Shown one piece after another: positions 43,745 through 56,260 of a stretch of DNA of 64,000 nt (position 1 is the first letter of the stretch; the number at the start of each line of letters is the position of its first letter). The notes under the pieces are model-generated. The model was not told the origin of the DNA and did no database searches. It saw only the letters and a list, made by a program, of their open reading frames with translations. The position numbers and the translations under genes are program-made. This DNA is from Avena insularis (taxonomy: Eukaryota; Streptophyta; Magnoliopsida; Poales; Poaceae), in assembly GCA_023614405.1 (NCBI GenBank), contig JAJUPC010000233.1, forward strand, positions 372,001 through 436,000. Direction: 5' to 3'.

Positions 43745-46700
43745 TGTCTTCACTCGGATTTTTAATCCCAGATGCCCGTTATGCCATACCTCGCAATCCC
43801 AGGATTACCATTTTTGCGAGACATAACGGATTGGATATCATAGTACATCATCCATTACAAAACCATACATAAGGTTTTACACAAATAAGGATCTCATGAT
43901 CCAGTCTTTAATACAACAAGCAGCGGAAATAAACGATAGCGTAGCGGTGGGGTCCATCTTCAGGCACGAGCAATGCTTGAAGGCGAGATAGTCCTAGTTA
44001 TCATAGCCATCCTGCTGACCATCATCTTGATAATCTCCTTCATAGTCTGGCCATGATAATAGCCAGGGACAAAAGCCATGACTACTCTTTAAGTACTCGC
44101 AAACTACTACTAGCAAGGGTTATACTTCTAAGTTAAAGTGCTGAATTGAAAGAATAACTATCAAGTTAAGTTTGAAACCTAAGCTGAGTTCTGAAACAAG
44201 AAAAGATAAAATAAAAGTCTAGAATCACTTAAGTTGGGAAGCTATTTTCATCTACACAACCCTGTTATGGTCAAGTCAAGGTTCATCATTCATTTCAAGT
44301 TATTTAGAAACATCGACAAGCAAGCAGTATGGCCATTCCAACTGTCCATAATCATGAATGACTATTCGAATAGTTTGACACTCTCCAGAGGTGGTACACT
44401 TTCACCACAAGATTCGATACATCTGTCAAGGATAACCCTGAATCATCATACTTGGTATGCAGATAATCAAACATAACCTTCCCTTTACACACCCTAGTAC
44501 AAGCACCTCTCCTATGAGCATGGCCTCCCAACCATGACCATCAGTCATCTTGGGCCTTTGCATAGGTGGACATCATTGAGAGGTAGCCTCAGCTCAAACC
44601 TCTCCGTGAGAACTAATACTAATGCATATAAATTTCTAGCTAAGCCTTACCCAATTCAGGTAATGTGGTTGTACGGTAAATTTGGAATGGTATCGCATCC
44701 GAATCCAACCATCAGTTTTATAAAAAGGGTTAAGGCTCATGCCTCATCATTTTCCTCATCATAAACCAATTGTGTTTCTCAACACATGTCAAAACATCTC
44801 AATAGAATGACTCATCATTCCAAGGTTTTCATAACTCATTTTCACCAAGTGTTCCCATCTAAAGTGACTCAAGTTTGATCTATGCTAAAACACTAGGTTA
44901 AGAGTGTTCACTAAGGTGGAAAGGTGGGATCAATCTCATGCCATAGAATGACATCTAAGGGTTTCTAATTAGGTCAAGTTTTATACTCTTTATGCTACCT
45001 TCAAAATTAATTAAAGAACTTTGTGTAAACTAAGGGGGTGTGATCAAAGTCTGCTTAAGGCATCTTTACTAAACTATCTAGTTTTATTCTAGCTTGCTAC
45101 AATAGCTTACTAAAGCATGTTTTCAAGGGTTAGCTTGCCACTAATAGCTTGCCTTGGTTGGTGCAGTGGTTGAAGTTTTCTTCTTCTTCTTCTTCTTCTT
45201 CTTCTTCTTCTTGGTAGAACTCCTCCTCCTCGAAGGCTTGGTCGGTACTAGCGTCTAGAAATACATAGGGAGTGCACAATCACCAAGCAATACTTAACTT
45301 AGGATAAGTAGTATTCTAATGCACACAAGTGATGATCTATTATCATCCCAAACATCACAAGTTTTAATTCAATAGTTTCAACCTTTTTATTTTGGAAAAG
45401 TAATTTCTACTCATTGAAATATTAACTACACTTTAATATTCACCACCAAAATATGGGATCATGTGGACACATGTCCTCACCACATATTCTAACATGTGGG
45501 AATGAGATTTAAAGGTTGGATCAATATTACTTTGGTTTAAGTTTATTATTTAATGATTTAAAGTGACTAGAAATGCCTATATAGCATTATTTTGGTACTA
45601 GTCCAAAGTCACTGCCTATAAACCTTAATATTATTACATATTTGGATAGATATGATGAAATGTGATTTTTGAGAGTTGGAATCAACTCAAAAGCTATCTT
45701 GGTTGATTTTACAAAAATGTTTCAAGTTGCAAAATCTTCTGTCTTCTTATTTTTATTAGGAGAAATCTATAACTCTAAATGAATTAAATCCAACGGGCTT
45801 GGATAGAGCATTTCAATACCTTTCAGACAAAATTAAATTCATGTAATTTGGATTTGTCAAACTCCCAGAATTGAATTTTGAAACACTGGACAGAAACTAT
45901 ATTCTAAGTAAAAAGAAAAACCTAGATTTGAATCTACGGGCTTGCGCGGGAAAGGAAATGGGCCGGCCCAGTGGCGCTGCACAGCACAGGGCTCAGCTGA
46001 CAGGGGGGTCCCACTGGTCAGCGACACTTAAAAGCGGTCACGTACTGTTGTGTGGGCACGCGATTAGAGGCTAGATCTACGGCTGAGGGTCGTCGTTGAC
46101 GACGGACGGGTCACCGGCGAGCTCAAACCCTAGCAGCTCGGTGGGGGTCTACTAGGGGCGTACCAGGGCTCCAGTGGGGTCAGCGATGCGGGCGAACAAA
46201 GTGGAATACGACGGCGAGGCGATGCATGGTCGCGGCGGAGCTTGGGGTGGCCGGAATCAACGGCACCCTTCTTCTCGAGGCGGGCTCGGCTCCAATTCGT
46301 GAAGCTGCTCCACTTGCTCCAGCAAGGGGTGGTTGAGGTTCAGAGAGGTGAGGGGAGTGGAAAGGTGTGAGTCTTTGGTGCTGGGGAGGGCTCCTTTTAT
46401 AGGCTCGACGGTGAGACCGAGCGGGATGGGCGGTCGACGGTGGCGACATGGCTACGGTGAGCTAGCGGCATGGCTGGGGATGGGGATCGATGGGCGGTCC
46501 CCTGGCGGTGCTCTAGCGCTTCAATGCGGCCGTAGGGGCGGTGGCATACGGTCGGGGTGAGGTGGCGCTCTAAGAGGCAGAGGCGGCGGTGTCAACAGCG
46601 AGCGGTGGCTGTGGGGCTTTGGGCGGCGAACGGGGGTGTCTGGGGTGTTCTCTAGGTCGGGGCGGAGCGGTGGGCGCGGGCTGGTGTCGAGCGGAGGCTT

Positions 46701-47668
46701 GTGCACACAGGGACAGTGCGCGCTCTGCGGGCGGAGTCGGCATGGTCCGGTGGCACTGGGCGCGGTTTCTCCTCGGTGGTCCACGGCTGCTCTTGGCTCG
46801 GGCAAGGGACAGAGAGGGGCGGTGCAGCGTTGGCTACCTCCTAGACATGGCGATGGAAGGGTGAGTGGTCTGCTGCGGCGGTTGCAAGGTTGGACGGCAA
46901 GGGTGGTGCTCGGCATGGCATGGCATGGCATTGCCACTAGGGCGTAGGGGATGGGCTGCAATTGGCATGGTTTGATCAAAGGGGGACATAGGGATTAAAT
47001 GGAGATCAAATGGGGGAAAACCCTGTTCCAAACAGTGAGCTAGGATTAGAGTTAGGATTCTGCCTGCCAAGTGTTTGATGAAATGGCCGCAAGAGAAAAA
47101 GTTTTGAATTTTTAGTTCAAAATTTTTGGGTGATCTCCACTATTGCTAGGTAGTCTCTGGTTGCAAGGGTTTTGAAAATGGAGCTCAATTACATGGTTTT
47201 TGAAATAGGGGTGATCTATGCATATGCATTAGATTCAATTTTGAACTGCCATTTAAAATAGTTTCCAGAATGTTTTTATAAGATCAAAAGGTGGGCCTTG
47301 GTACCTCATTATGTGTACTAGCAAGGGTTGTAAAGATCAATAATTGTTTCTGTTAAGAAATGAGTACTAGGAATAGCCAAAGTAGGCATGAGAGTTAAAT
47401 TTGTCCAAATGACCATTCCTTCATTTTAATTCTTTTTGATTTGATTTCTTTTAGGAAAAGTTTGGGAAGGATGTAGATGATGTTTAAATCACCTAAGAAA
47501 CATTTTAGAAGCAAAGGATCACACAATCATGGCAATTCAAAACAACTCCTATTTTAAATGCACACATATATGAATGCTTTCATTTTAAATTTTGAAAAGT
47601 TTTTGTTAATCCTAAATTTGGATGATTTGATCTTTGATACTCTTGGATTGAAGTTTTGGGATGTTACA
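43745..47668 (-). repeat. 5' LTR of Tekay-like copy 1 (3924 bp)
   Basis: It begins TGTCTTCACTCGG and ends GATGTTACA on the plus strand and closely matches 34800-38629. Differences include the longer (TTC)n run at about 45178-45212 and small insertions in the GC-rich part (about 45970-46960). Confidence 0.92.
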
Positions 47669-47821
47669 AACCTTCCCCCCTTAAATAAAATCTCGTCCCG
47701 AGATTTACAAGAAAACTAGGAACTAAAGAGATTTGGGAACTCTGTCCTAATGTAATCCTCGTGCTCCCAAGTGGCTTCCTCCTCGGTATGGTTGCTCCAC
47801 TGAATATTGAGAAACTTGATA
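47669..47821 (-). mobile_element. Truncated 3' end of a second Tekay-like interior
   Basis: Starting with the polypurine tract, 153 bp match 38630-38783 (the integrase end of copy 1). Similarity stops abruptly after GAAACTTGATAC. The LTR at 43745-47668 is thus shared between two interiors. Confidence 0.9.
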
Positions 47822-48043
47822 CCCACTATTTTAGTCGGTTCAAAGAAATGAACTAGTTCGTCAAAAAGTGATGATATGTGAAATATAGTTTTTTTTGTAG
47901 TACGGTACTACTAAAGTTGATAGAGGGTTATCCACTCCCATTCTCTAATAACTCCTCCCCCACCATTCCCTCTCTCGCTATCACATTCCCGCACTCACCT
48001 CACGACTCTCAGTTGTTAACCCAGTCGTTGCCTCGATGAACTA
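47822..48043. other. Short flank and possible leader
   Basis: From about 47930 to 48040 the sequence is pyrimidine-rich and looks like the leader of the following plus-strand frame. No other feature is seen. Confidence 0.35.
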
Positions 48044-49546
48044 ATGCCAAAACCTTTGTTTGTGGTTGAGATAGGGTCCTCATCAAGCTCTTCTTCGGAG
48101 CTGCAGGTGGCTTGTTTGATTCCGACGGCCTCAGCACCCTCTCTGAAGCATCCTTCGCCTTTCGCGTGTGTGCGGGTCGTGCCCAAGGTGAGGCATCTGT
48201 CGCCCTTAGGGTTTTGGCCGGTCGCGCCAAAACCCTCGTCGCCCGCTGAGCGTTCGTCCAAGCCTCCGACGCCACGTGCGTTAGGAACGAATGCTCGCGG
48301 CGACGTATGCGGTCCTTTTTTTCGTCACAGTTCGTCTGACGACACGACGTGTCCCTTACTCACCCACTGGACTCTCATTCCCAATGTGCGAAATTTCAGA
48401 GTGTACACGGTGAAACCCCTATCAGTGGCGCCCGCTTCATCAGCGATTGTCTATGCTTCTTCGGTGTATGTGGCTGGTTATTCGTCAATTGCGCCTTGTT
48501 CATTTGCTCAACCCATCGACCCATGTGCAAGTTCGCGCCCCCCCAACTGCAACGAGGTTAGATCTAGAGGATTGGGGCTTTAACCCAAATCCGACGTGCA
48601 TCTAGTCAGATTTTTGCAACATGTACTGTAGGTCCTTTGTTGAACTGCTTAGTTGTATGTCATATTCTTCATAATTGTCTTTTGTTCTATTCTTTATACT
48701 CCCTCCGTCCAGAAATAACTGACTTGACTTTGCCTAGATTTGAATGTATCAATATTTGTCTTTTGTGCTGTTCTGCTTAGTAATGGAATATTCTTGATGA
48801 TGATGATGCAGGGTTCTGTTTTGGTACTTAGATGATGCATTGTGCTGTTTAGGAATTTTCCATAACGCGTTGTGCTGTTTTGGTATTTTTTTTGTATGAT
48901 GCATTGTGTCTTGTATCCTCACTGTGTTGTTTCGTCCATTTTGATCTGCATTCTACTGTTTAGGATTAAATGATATGTCTTCTATCTATTTAGATTATTT
49001 CAATGACCCATCAGTTTAGGTAATTTTGATTGTGCAGACACTGTTTATTAAATTTAATTACATAATACCTTTTGTTGTTTTGGTATTTTGGATGATGCAC
49101 TGCATATATGCTGTTTTGTCTATCCAAATAATGCATTGTGCTGTTTTAGCCATTCAGATTATGCATTGTGATATTTTTTGCGGGGATATGCATTGTGCTG
49201 TTTAATCAATCTAATTAAATGTTATGCCTTCTAGTAGATATTCACATAATTTTGAGGACCCATCGGGTTAGGTCATTCTGATGATGCATTGTTCTATGTA
49301 GGCAATTTAATTTACCTGATACCTTGTGTTGTTTAGGTAATTTTGATGGTGCAATGACTCATTGTGATCTTTACTCAATTTATACAATGCACTGTGATGT
49401 TTTGGTAATTCCAAAGGACTGACGCAATGGTAATTTTCATGTAGGACGACCCAGTTGTAATGTCGAATTTAGACTATATTCTTGACCGGACTGCTCTAGC
49501 TCAGGTGGCTATGAAGATGCTCTTCCCATCATACCAAGGGAGTTGA
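48044..49546 (+). CDS. Possible two-exon gene of unknown function
   Basis: Exon 1 starts at an ATG at 48044 and runs to 48556, followed by a GTTAGA donor. Exon 2 starts at 49445 after a TTTCATGTAG acceptor and ends with TGA at 49546. The phases fit (0/0). The product would have 204 residues. The first part is rich in Ser and Pro (IGSSSSSSSELQ, APKPSSPAERSSKPP). Exon 2 encodes an acidic helix-like end with DDPVVMSNLDYILDRTALAQ. No family is recognised. The intron holds reiterated GATGATGCATTGTGCTGTTT motifs. A Tekay-like LTR begins four bases after the stop, so the true gene may have continued and been cut by the insertion. The model is tentative. Confidence 0.3.
48560..49440. repeat. Reiterated intron sequence
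   Basis: GATGATGCATTGTGCTGTTT and variants (GCATTGTG(C/A)TGTTT, TTTTGGTATTTT) recur irregularly about ten times at 40-80 bp intervals between about 48800 and 49410. It is a degenerate minisatellite within the proposed intron. Confidence 0.6.
48700..48760. mobile_element. Stowaway-like terminus, truncated
   Basis: TACTCCCTCCGTCCAGAAATAA occurs here, followed by CTAGATTTGAATGTATC, which is typical of the left part of Stowaway elements. The matching right end is not seen. Confidence 0.5.
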
Positions 49547-49550
49547 AGCT

Positions 49551-52500
49551 TGTCAACACCTAGATTTTTAAGTCCAAATGCCTATTATGCCGTACATCGC
49601 AATCCCAGGATTACCATTTTTTTCGAGACATAACAGAAATGGTACCATAGTACATCATCCATTACAAACCATAATAAGGTCTTACAAATAAAGGATCTCA
49701 TGATCTAGTCTTAATACAATCAAAGTAGCGGAAAGTAAACATAGCGGGGCTTCATCTTCATGATCACAAGCAATACTGACGCTGGGAGATGATCCTAGTT
49801 GTCATAGACATCCTGCTGTCCATCTTCCGGGTAATCCTCCTCATAGTCTGGCCATGGAAATAGCCAGGGACAAAGCCATGAGTACTCTTTAAGTACTCGC
49901 AAACCACCACTAGCACACTAAGAAGTAAACTAGTAGGAATCATAAGCTCTAGGTTTTTTTGCAAAAAGCCAAGTTTAATTCATAAAGCTTCAAGGTTAAA
50001 GACCTAATTTAGTTCTCTACATTATTTAAGTGGGAACTTAGATCTCATGCCCACAACTCTGTTGTGGTCAAGTCAAAGTCATCTTTCAAGGCACAAATCA
50101 TTTTGAAAACATCTGACAACGGAACAGTATGGCCACTCCAACTGTCCATAACCACAGACGTGGCTATTCGAATAGTTTGACATTCTGCAGATATTGTACA
50201 CTTTCACCACAAAATTTGACACATCCGTCAGGAATAACCCTAAATCATCATACTTAGTATGCGGATAATTAATCTTAACCTTTCAATTACACACCCTAGT
50301 ATAGGCACCTACCCTATGAGTTTGGCCTCCCAACCATGACCATTTGTCATCTTGGGTACTGCATAGGTGTACATTCATCATGAGCTAGCCTCAGCTCAAC
50401 CTCTTTCGCAAGGGAACCCATACTAAGACATATAAACTTCCAGTCAAGCCATACCCAACTCAGGTATTATTGTTGTACGGTAAAATTTGAATGGTATCGC
50501 ATCCAAACCCAACCATCAATTTTTCTTAAAGTCAAGGCTCATGCCTCCTCGGTTTCATCATCAAACCATTGTGTTTCACAACACATGTCAAAACATTTGA
50601 ATAGAATGAATCTTCATTCCAAGGTTTTCTTTATCATTTTCACCAAGTATTCCCATCTAAAGTAATCAAGTTTTTAGCTTAGCACTAGCCACTAATATTG
50701 AGGGTATCACTATTGGGAGTGCAGGAAGGTATAAGTATCCAAGACTAATCCTATGATCTTGATAGGATCCAATCTAATTTCCACTAATCACAATTCATTA
50801 CTAAGTAAGAAACTGTAGTAAAGGGGAAAGTAAAGCTTGGAGTAAAAGTGGGAATGGTATAAGTAAAGTGACGTAACCCAGCGTGCCTAATGCATCTCGT
50901 AGAAGGGCTTGCATATATAGCATGCCTAGTTCTAGCTTGCACTGATAGCTTACCTTGGTGGTTGCAGTCGTTGAAGTTTTCCTCTTCCTCCTCGAAGTAC
51001 TCCTCTTTGTTGAATCCTGGGTCGGTACTAGCATCTATAAACATATTCAATGTACACAATCACCAAACAATACTTCACTACTTCTATTTAGCACACAAGG
51101 GCTCATACTAGATGATGTAGTATCATTTCTATCACCATGTGAAATTTCAATACACTCTTATTTCTTTTATTGAGAAAAGTAATTTCTACTTATTGAAATT
51201 GTTTAAGATTTAATATTCTTCAACTAGAATATAGGTTCATATGGACCATGTCCTGACCATATATTCTCTAGCTTGGGAATGTGATTTAAAATGATGATCA
51301 TAAATTACAAGTTTTAATATTGTTATTTAATAATATTTTAATGACTAGAAAAGCCTATATATCCTTCTTTTAATACTAGTCCAAGTTTAATATATGTGAA
51401 ACAAAATGTTTTTACGTATTCATGTAGAGCATGGCAAATGATATTTTTGAGAGGTGGAATCATCTCAAAAGCATTTATAGTTATTTTTAGAAAAATATTT
51501 GAAGTGTCAAAAGTCTCTGTCTTGCTATTTTTAGTATAGGTGGTATACAATTCTAAATAGTTTGAATCCAATGGGAGTGATTAGATAATTTCAAAACCTT
51601 TCCAACAAAATTGGAATCATGCAATTTGGTTTATTGAATCTCTTTGAATTGATTTTTGAATCTACTGACAGAATCTGGTTTTAACTAAAATGGAAAAATA
51701 TTATTTGAATGGGTGGGCTCTACGCAGGAAACTAAACAGGCCGGCCCAACTACACTGCGCTGGCGCAGCGGGCTACTGACAAGCGGGTCCTACTCGTCAG
51801 CGACTCAACTAAGCCGAAACGGTATGTTTCAATCTTAGCCCTATGATTAGAACACGATCTAATGGCTGACGTGCGTCGTCTATGTCGAATAGCTCCGGCG
51901 AGAACTGAACCCTAACACGATACTAGGGTCGCGTGAGGCTCACCTGGGATCTATCTAGGGTCAGCAATGGGGGCGAATGAGGTTGTCGTCGATGGCGGTT
52001 CGGTTCGCGGTCACGGTAGCTCCTGGGGTGGTCGCAATAAACGGCTCCCCTTCTCGACTGCTACGGCAGACTCCGATCAAATTCCGGCGGGCTGGTGCTC
52101 ACCTTGCTCCGGGGAACGGTCTGGGGTGTTTCTGAGTGAGAGAGGAGTGTAATGGTGTGGAGATAGAGGTCTAGGGTGGTCTCTATTTATACACCCAGGG
52201 TGGCGGTTGGGCGGCCTGGTCGGGCTACTCCGGCGACGTCGCTACAGGTCACGTTCGTCATGGCGGAGGGCATGGGCTAGTGAAGAGGACTATGGCGATC
52301 GTCACGCGAGTGACGGCACGGCAAGGGGCGGTCTCCATTGTTCGGGATACGTCGGTGCTCTAGGCGGGTACGCAGGCGTTCGTCACGTGGTACGGTGGTC
52401 ACGGCAGCGAACGGTCATGTCTGGGCGCTTACTGGTGCTATAGCGGTCGTGGGTACGAGCGGAGAGAGCGAGGCACGACGTGTGCAAGAGAGGGGGTTGC

Positions 52501-53436
52501 GGTGCTCCATCGTGCTCTCGGCATGGCCAGGGGTTAAATGGGTGCAGCTCGTCTGGCTCCTTCTCACCTCACCGTTGGTCAAGGGCTGGTTAGGGGGTGG
52601 CGGTGAGGTCACGGCTAGCTGTACAACATCATGGTAGTGATGGCGCGGCGCAGCGGCAGCTCGTGCTTTCGGCTCGGCATGGGCATGTCACTAGTGCAAC
52701 GATGGGCAAAGGGCTTTCCACTACACGGCAAAGTACCATGGATGATCTAGGACAATTCGATGTGTTGATTGCAGTATATTTTGTGAGCAAATGACAATTC
52801 CAAATAGTGAATAGTTGGTGAGGTTGTACTGTGCAAGCCAAGTGTTCGACACAATGGCCGCATGAATTCATAATTCGATTTTTTGAAAGATATTTGGTGA
52901 GTGATCTTGTTGTTTGCTTGGTAGACTATGATTGCTGGGATTTGTCAAGTGGAATTGATTTGAGTGGTTTTTGAGAAAGTGTGATCTATACATATGATCT
53001 TGATTAAATTTTGTACTGCCCCTTAAATAGATTTGAATTTAGTTTCTGCCACTTTGTAAACTTTGCTTGTATTCACTTTTACTTGGTCTAGCAAGCGGGG
53101 AAAAGATTGGGAATTGTTTTTGTTAGAAATCCTTTACTAGGAACACTCAAAGTGGTTTAGTGGATAAGTTTGGCCAAAATGACCATTTGCTTATATATCA
53201 TATATTTGATTTTTTCCTTTATTTGATTCTGCTTGGATTTGATCTAGATGATGTAGTACTCATCTTTAAACCAATCCTTATCATTAGTGGCAATCAAATA
53301 TGGCAATTGCAATCATTCAAACCCTAATGCAAACCACACATGCATTCAAATAAGTTTAATCCTAAAAGTTTTTATTAACCCTAAACTTGGGTGATTAAAA
53401 CTTGATAAGCTTGATTAATATTTTTGGGATGTTACA
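49551..53436 (-). repeat. 3' LTR of Tekay-like copy 2 (3886 bp)
   Basis: It begins TGTCAACACCTAG and ends GGGATGTTACA. Its layout mirrors the LTRs of copy 1, including the CATGAGTACTCTTTAAGTACTCGC block, with many substitutions and indels. Confidence 0.88.
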
Positions 53437-53482
53437 AACCTTCCCTCCTTAAATAGAATCTCGTCTGGAGATTCAGGAAAAA

Positions 53483-55795
53483 CTAGGAACAAAAGAGATT
53501 TGGAAACTCAGTCCTAATATAATCTTCTTGTTCCCAGGTGGCTTCTTCTTCGGTATGATTACTCCATTGGATCTTGAGAAACTTGATACTTCTGGTCCGG
53601 GTGGTTCTAAATGCTTCTTCCAAGATACGGATGGGAACTTCATGATAAGTTAGATCCTTATCAATAACTATGACTTGGTGATCGATGTTCTTGAAAAATT
53701 CGGTCTTCTCTGGAACTCCTAAGCATTTGCGAAGTAACGAGATATGGAACACATTATGCATGGCTGACATCTCCTCAGGCAGTTCCAGTTGATATGATAC
53801 TTCTCCTCGGCAATTCAAAATCTTGAAGGGTCCAATATATCCGGGGGCTAGCTTTCCTTTCAGAAGAAAATGTTGCATTCCCTTCATGGGTGATACTTTG
53901 AGATACACAAAATCTCTGACATTGAAGGTCAGGTCTCGACGTCTTTTATTTGCATAACTCTTCTGTCTGGATTGAGTGGTCTTGAGGTGCTCACGGACTT
54001 TGTGAACCTCCTGTTCAGCTTCTCGTAGGATGTCTTGTCTGAAGATCTGAATTTCTCCTACTTGCGACCAATTCAAGGGGGTACGCCACTTTTTTCCATA
54101 CAATAACTCAAATGGGGCCATTTGCAAACTGGCTTGATAACTATTGTTCTCAGAAAATTCCGCGAAAGGCAGACAATCTTCCCACTTAGATCCATACTCT
54201 AGCACACAAGCTCTCAATATATCTTCTAATATTTGGTTGACTCTTTCAGTTTGTCCGTCGGTTTGCGGCTGATAAGCTGTGCTGAAATTCAGTTTGGTTC
54301 TTAATCCTTCTTTGACTTTCTACCAAAATCTTGAGGTAAACTGGGTTCCTCGATCTGATACTATGGTCTTGGGAGTTCCATGCAAGCTGACTATTCTAGC
54401 GATGTACAATTCCGCTAGCTTCGAACTTTGGTAGGTTGTCTTGACTGGTATGAAATGGGATACCTTAGATAATCTATCAACTATGACCCAAATAGAGTCA
54501 TTTCCCCTACTAGATGTAGGCAAACCAGTGATAAAGTCCATTCCGACGGAATCCCATTTCCATTCCGGAATATGCAATGGTTGCAAAAGTCCTGCGGGTC
54601 TCGGATGTTCCGCTTTGACTATCTGACAGATATCACACTTGGCTATGTAGCTTCCGACTTCTGTCTTCATTTTGTGCCACCAAAATTGCTCCTTCAAATC
54701 CTAATACATCTTCGTTCCTCCCAGGTGGATAGAATAAAGAGTATCGTGATCTTCTTGCATAATGACTTGTTTCAACTCCGAATCTATTGGAACACAGATA
54801 CGTCCTTTGTACCACATAATTCCTTCTTCATCTTTGGTGAATCCAGGTACCTTCCCTTTCTTGATACGACACTTGATTCCATCGATACTTGTGTTTCCTT
54901 TATGGACCTCTTTTATCTGACTAATCAAAGTGGGTTGGAGTTCTATGCTAACTAAGAATCCTTCACTAACTAGCTCCACTCTGAAATTTTCCATCTCCTC
55001 ATGCAGACTTGGTTGGGCTTCCTTTATCATGGTATTTAATCTACACGGCAATCTGCTAAGAGCATCCGCTACCACATTGTCTGTGTCGGGGTCATAGTGA
55101 ATGTCAAGGTCATAATCCTTGATTAACTATATCCATCTTCTTTGCCTCATATTCAGCTCCTTCTGGGTGAAGATATACTCCAGACTCTTGTGATCCGAAT
55201 AAATCTCACAGCGGTTACCCATAAGGTAATGACGCCATGTCTTCAAAGCTAAAACTACGGCTGCCAGTTCTAGATCATGGGTAGGATAGTTCTACTCATG
55301 CTGCTTCAGTTGTCTAGACATATAGGATATAACTTTGCCTTCTTGCATCAATACACATCCGAGACCAATCGTGGATGTGTCACAATACACATCAAAAGGC
55401 TTCTTGATATCCGGCATGATCAAAATTGGGGCTGAAACCAATCTCTTCTTGAGGTCTTGAAAACTTGCTTCACATTTGTCAGTCTATTCAAACTTCTTAT
55501 CTTTCTTCAACAACTGGGTCATCGGTCTTGCGATGCTCGAAAATCCTTCAACAAACTTGCGATAGTATTCGGCTAATCCAAGAAATGCACGAACTTTGGT
55601 TTAGGTGGTTGGGGCTTTCCATTCTTCAACATCTCTGATCTTGGCGGGATCAACAGCGACTCCCCCTGACGACAGGATATCGCCTAGGAATCCTACTTCT
55701 TTTTACCAAAATTCACACTTGCTAAACTTGGCATACAACTGATGCTCTCTAAGGGTTTCAAGGAGGGTTCTTAGATGTTGCTCCTGTATGATGCT
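53483..55795 (-). pseudogene. pol 3' half: RT end, RNase H, integrase, chromodomain-like end
   Basis: Read on the minus strand from the left end of the fragment, the order is: RT C-terminal part (EQHLRTLLETLREHQLYAKF, about 55780-55710); RNase H ([33 protein letters not shown]); integrase zinc region with [15 protein letters not shown] and CDICQIVKAEH; integrase core with [12 protein letters not shown] and SDRGTQFTS; and a continuous 244-codon frame (54217-53483) with the integrase C-terminus and a chromodomain-like LKIQWSNHTEEEATWE. Stops and frameshifts occur near 54310, 54700, 55120 and 55480. A direct duplication of GATGCTCTCTAAGGG lies at the broken edge (about 55741 and 55790). Confidence 0.85.
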
Positions 55796-56260
55796 CTCTA
55801 AGGGTTTCAAATGGCCGGCAAAAACCAATCCTAAAGATGGGACCGACTTAGTACAACATAAGCCAGTTGATTGCACCTGTATGTATCTAGCCAAATTTCT
55901 CCGTAAACTTTGGGTGGGTTGAGCAAGCGCAGCGTATGAGAATTGTGGTGGTTAAGAGAATCTTTTTGTTTCTTACCTCGAGTCTAAACGGTGGAGTACC
56001 TGTGTCTAACCAAAAAATTCTTAGGCACGTGTCTAGTACTAGTCCCAGCGTCAAGGAAACAAAAGGCAGAAAAGGCCCACTGTCAGCCTCATATTATCCT
56101 GGCGCTGATGACAGAAAAGTGGGTAGAAAAGGTACTACATTTTTCTAGGCTTGTGGGTCCTACCGAGGTGGCTAACCAGTGCAGCCATTTTTGCTCTGCT
56201 AGCTCCGTTGTTGAGTTGGAAAGCTTTATTGCTAGACACTGTCTAAACGGTGAGCGTGTG
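55796..56260. other. Gene-free stretch between two retrotransposons
   Basis: A plus-strand frame (55936-56148) has no recognised domain. This is probably old flanking DNA into which the last element inserted. Confidence 0.4.

Larger units (their letters stand above)
34800..47668 (-). mobile_element. Tekay-like chromoviral Gypsy LTR retrotransposon, copy 1
   Basis: On the minus strand the element reads 5' LTR (47668-43745), primer site, an extra open frame, gag, pol and 3' LTR (38629-34800). LTRs start TGTAACATCCC. Coding regions contain many frameshifts and stops, and the reverse-transcriptase core is missing. The integrase end resembles the chromodomain type of the Tekay lineage (WSNHT-E-AT-W-E pattern). 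The two LTRs are nearly identical, so the insertion is fairly young despite the damaged interior. Beyond the 5' LTR a piece of the 3' end of a second interior follows (47669-47821). Confidence 0.9.
49551..55795 (-). mobile_element. Tekay-like Gypsy element, copy 2 (3' LTR plus part of pol)
   Basis: The plus strand shows an LTR (49551-53436), the polypurine tract, then the pol 3' half read on the minus strand. The element ends within the RT region, so its gag, most of RT and 5' LTR are missing. The LTR is clearly diverged from those of copy 1, so it is a different or older family member. Confidence 0.85.

Noticed and set aside
47824..47840. CACTATTTTAGTCGG at the edge of the Tekay stub as a CACTA end
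   Set aside because: It lacks the usual continuation and no inverse partner or 3-bp duplication was found.
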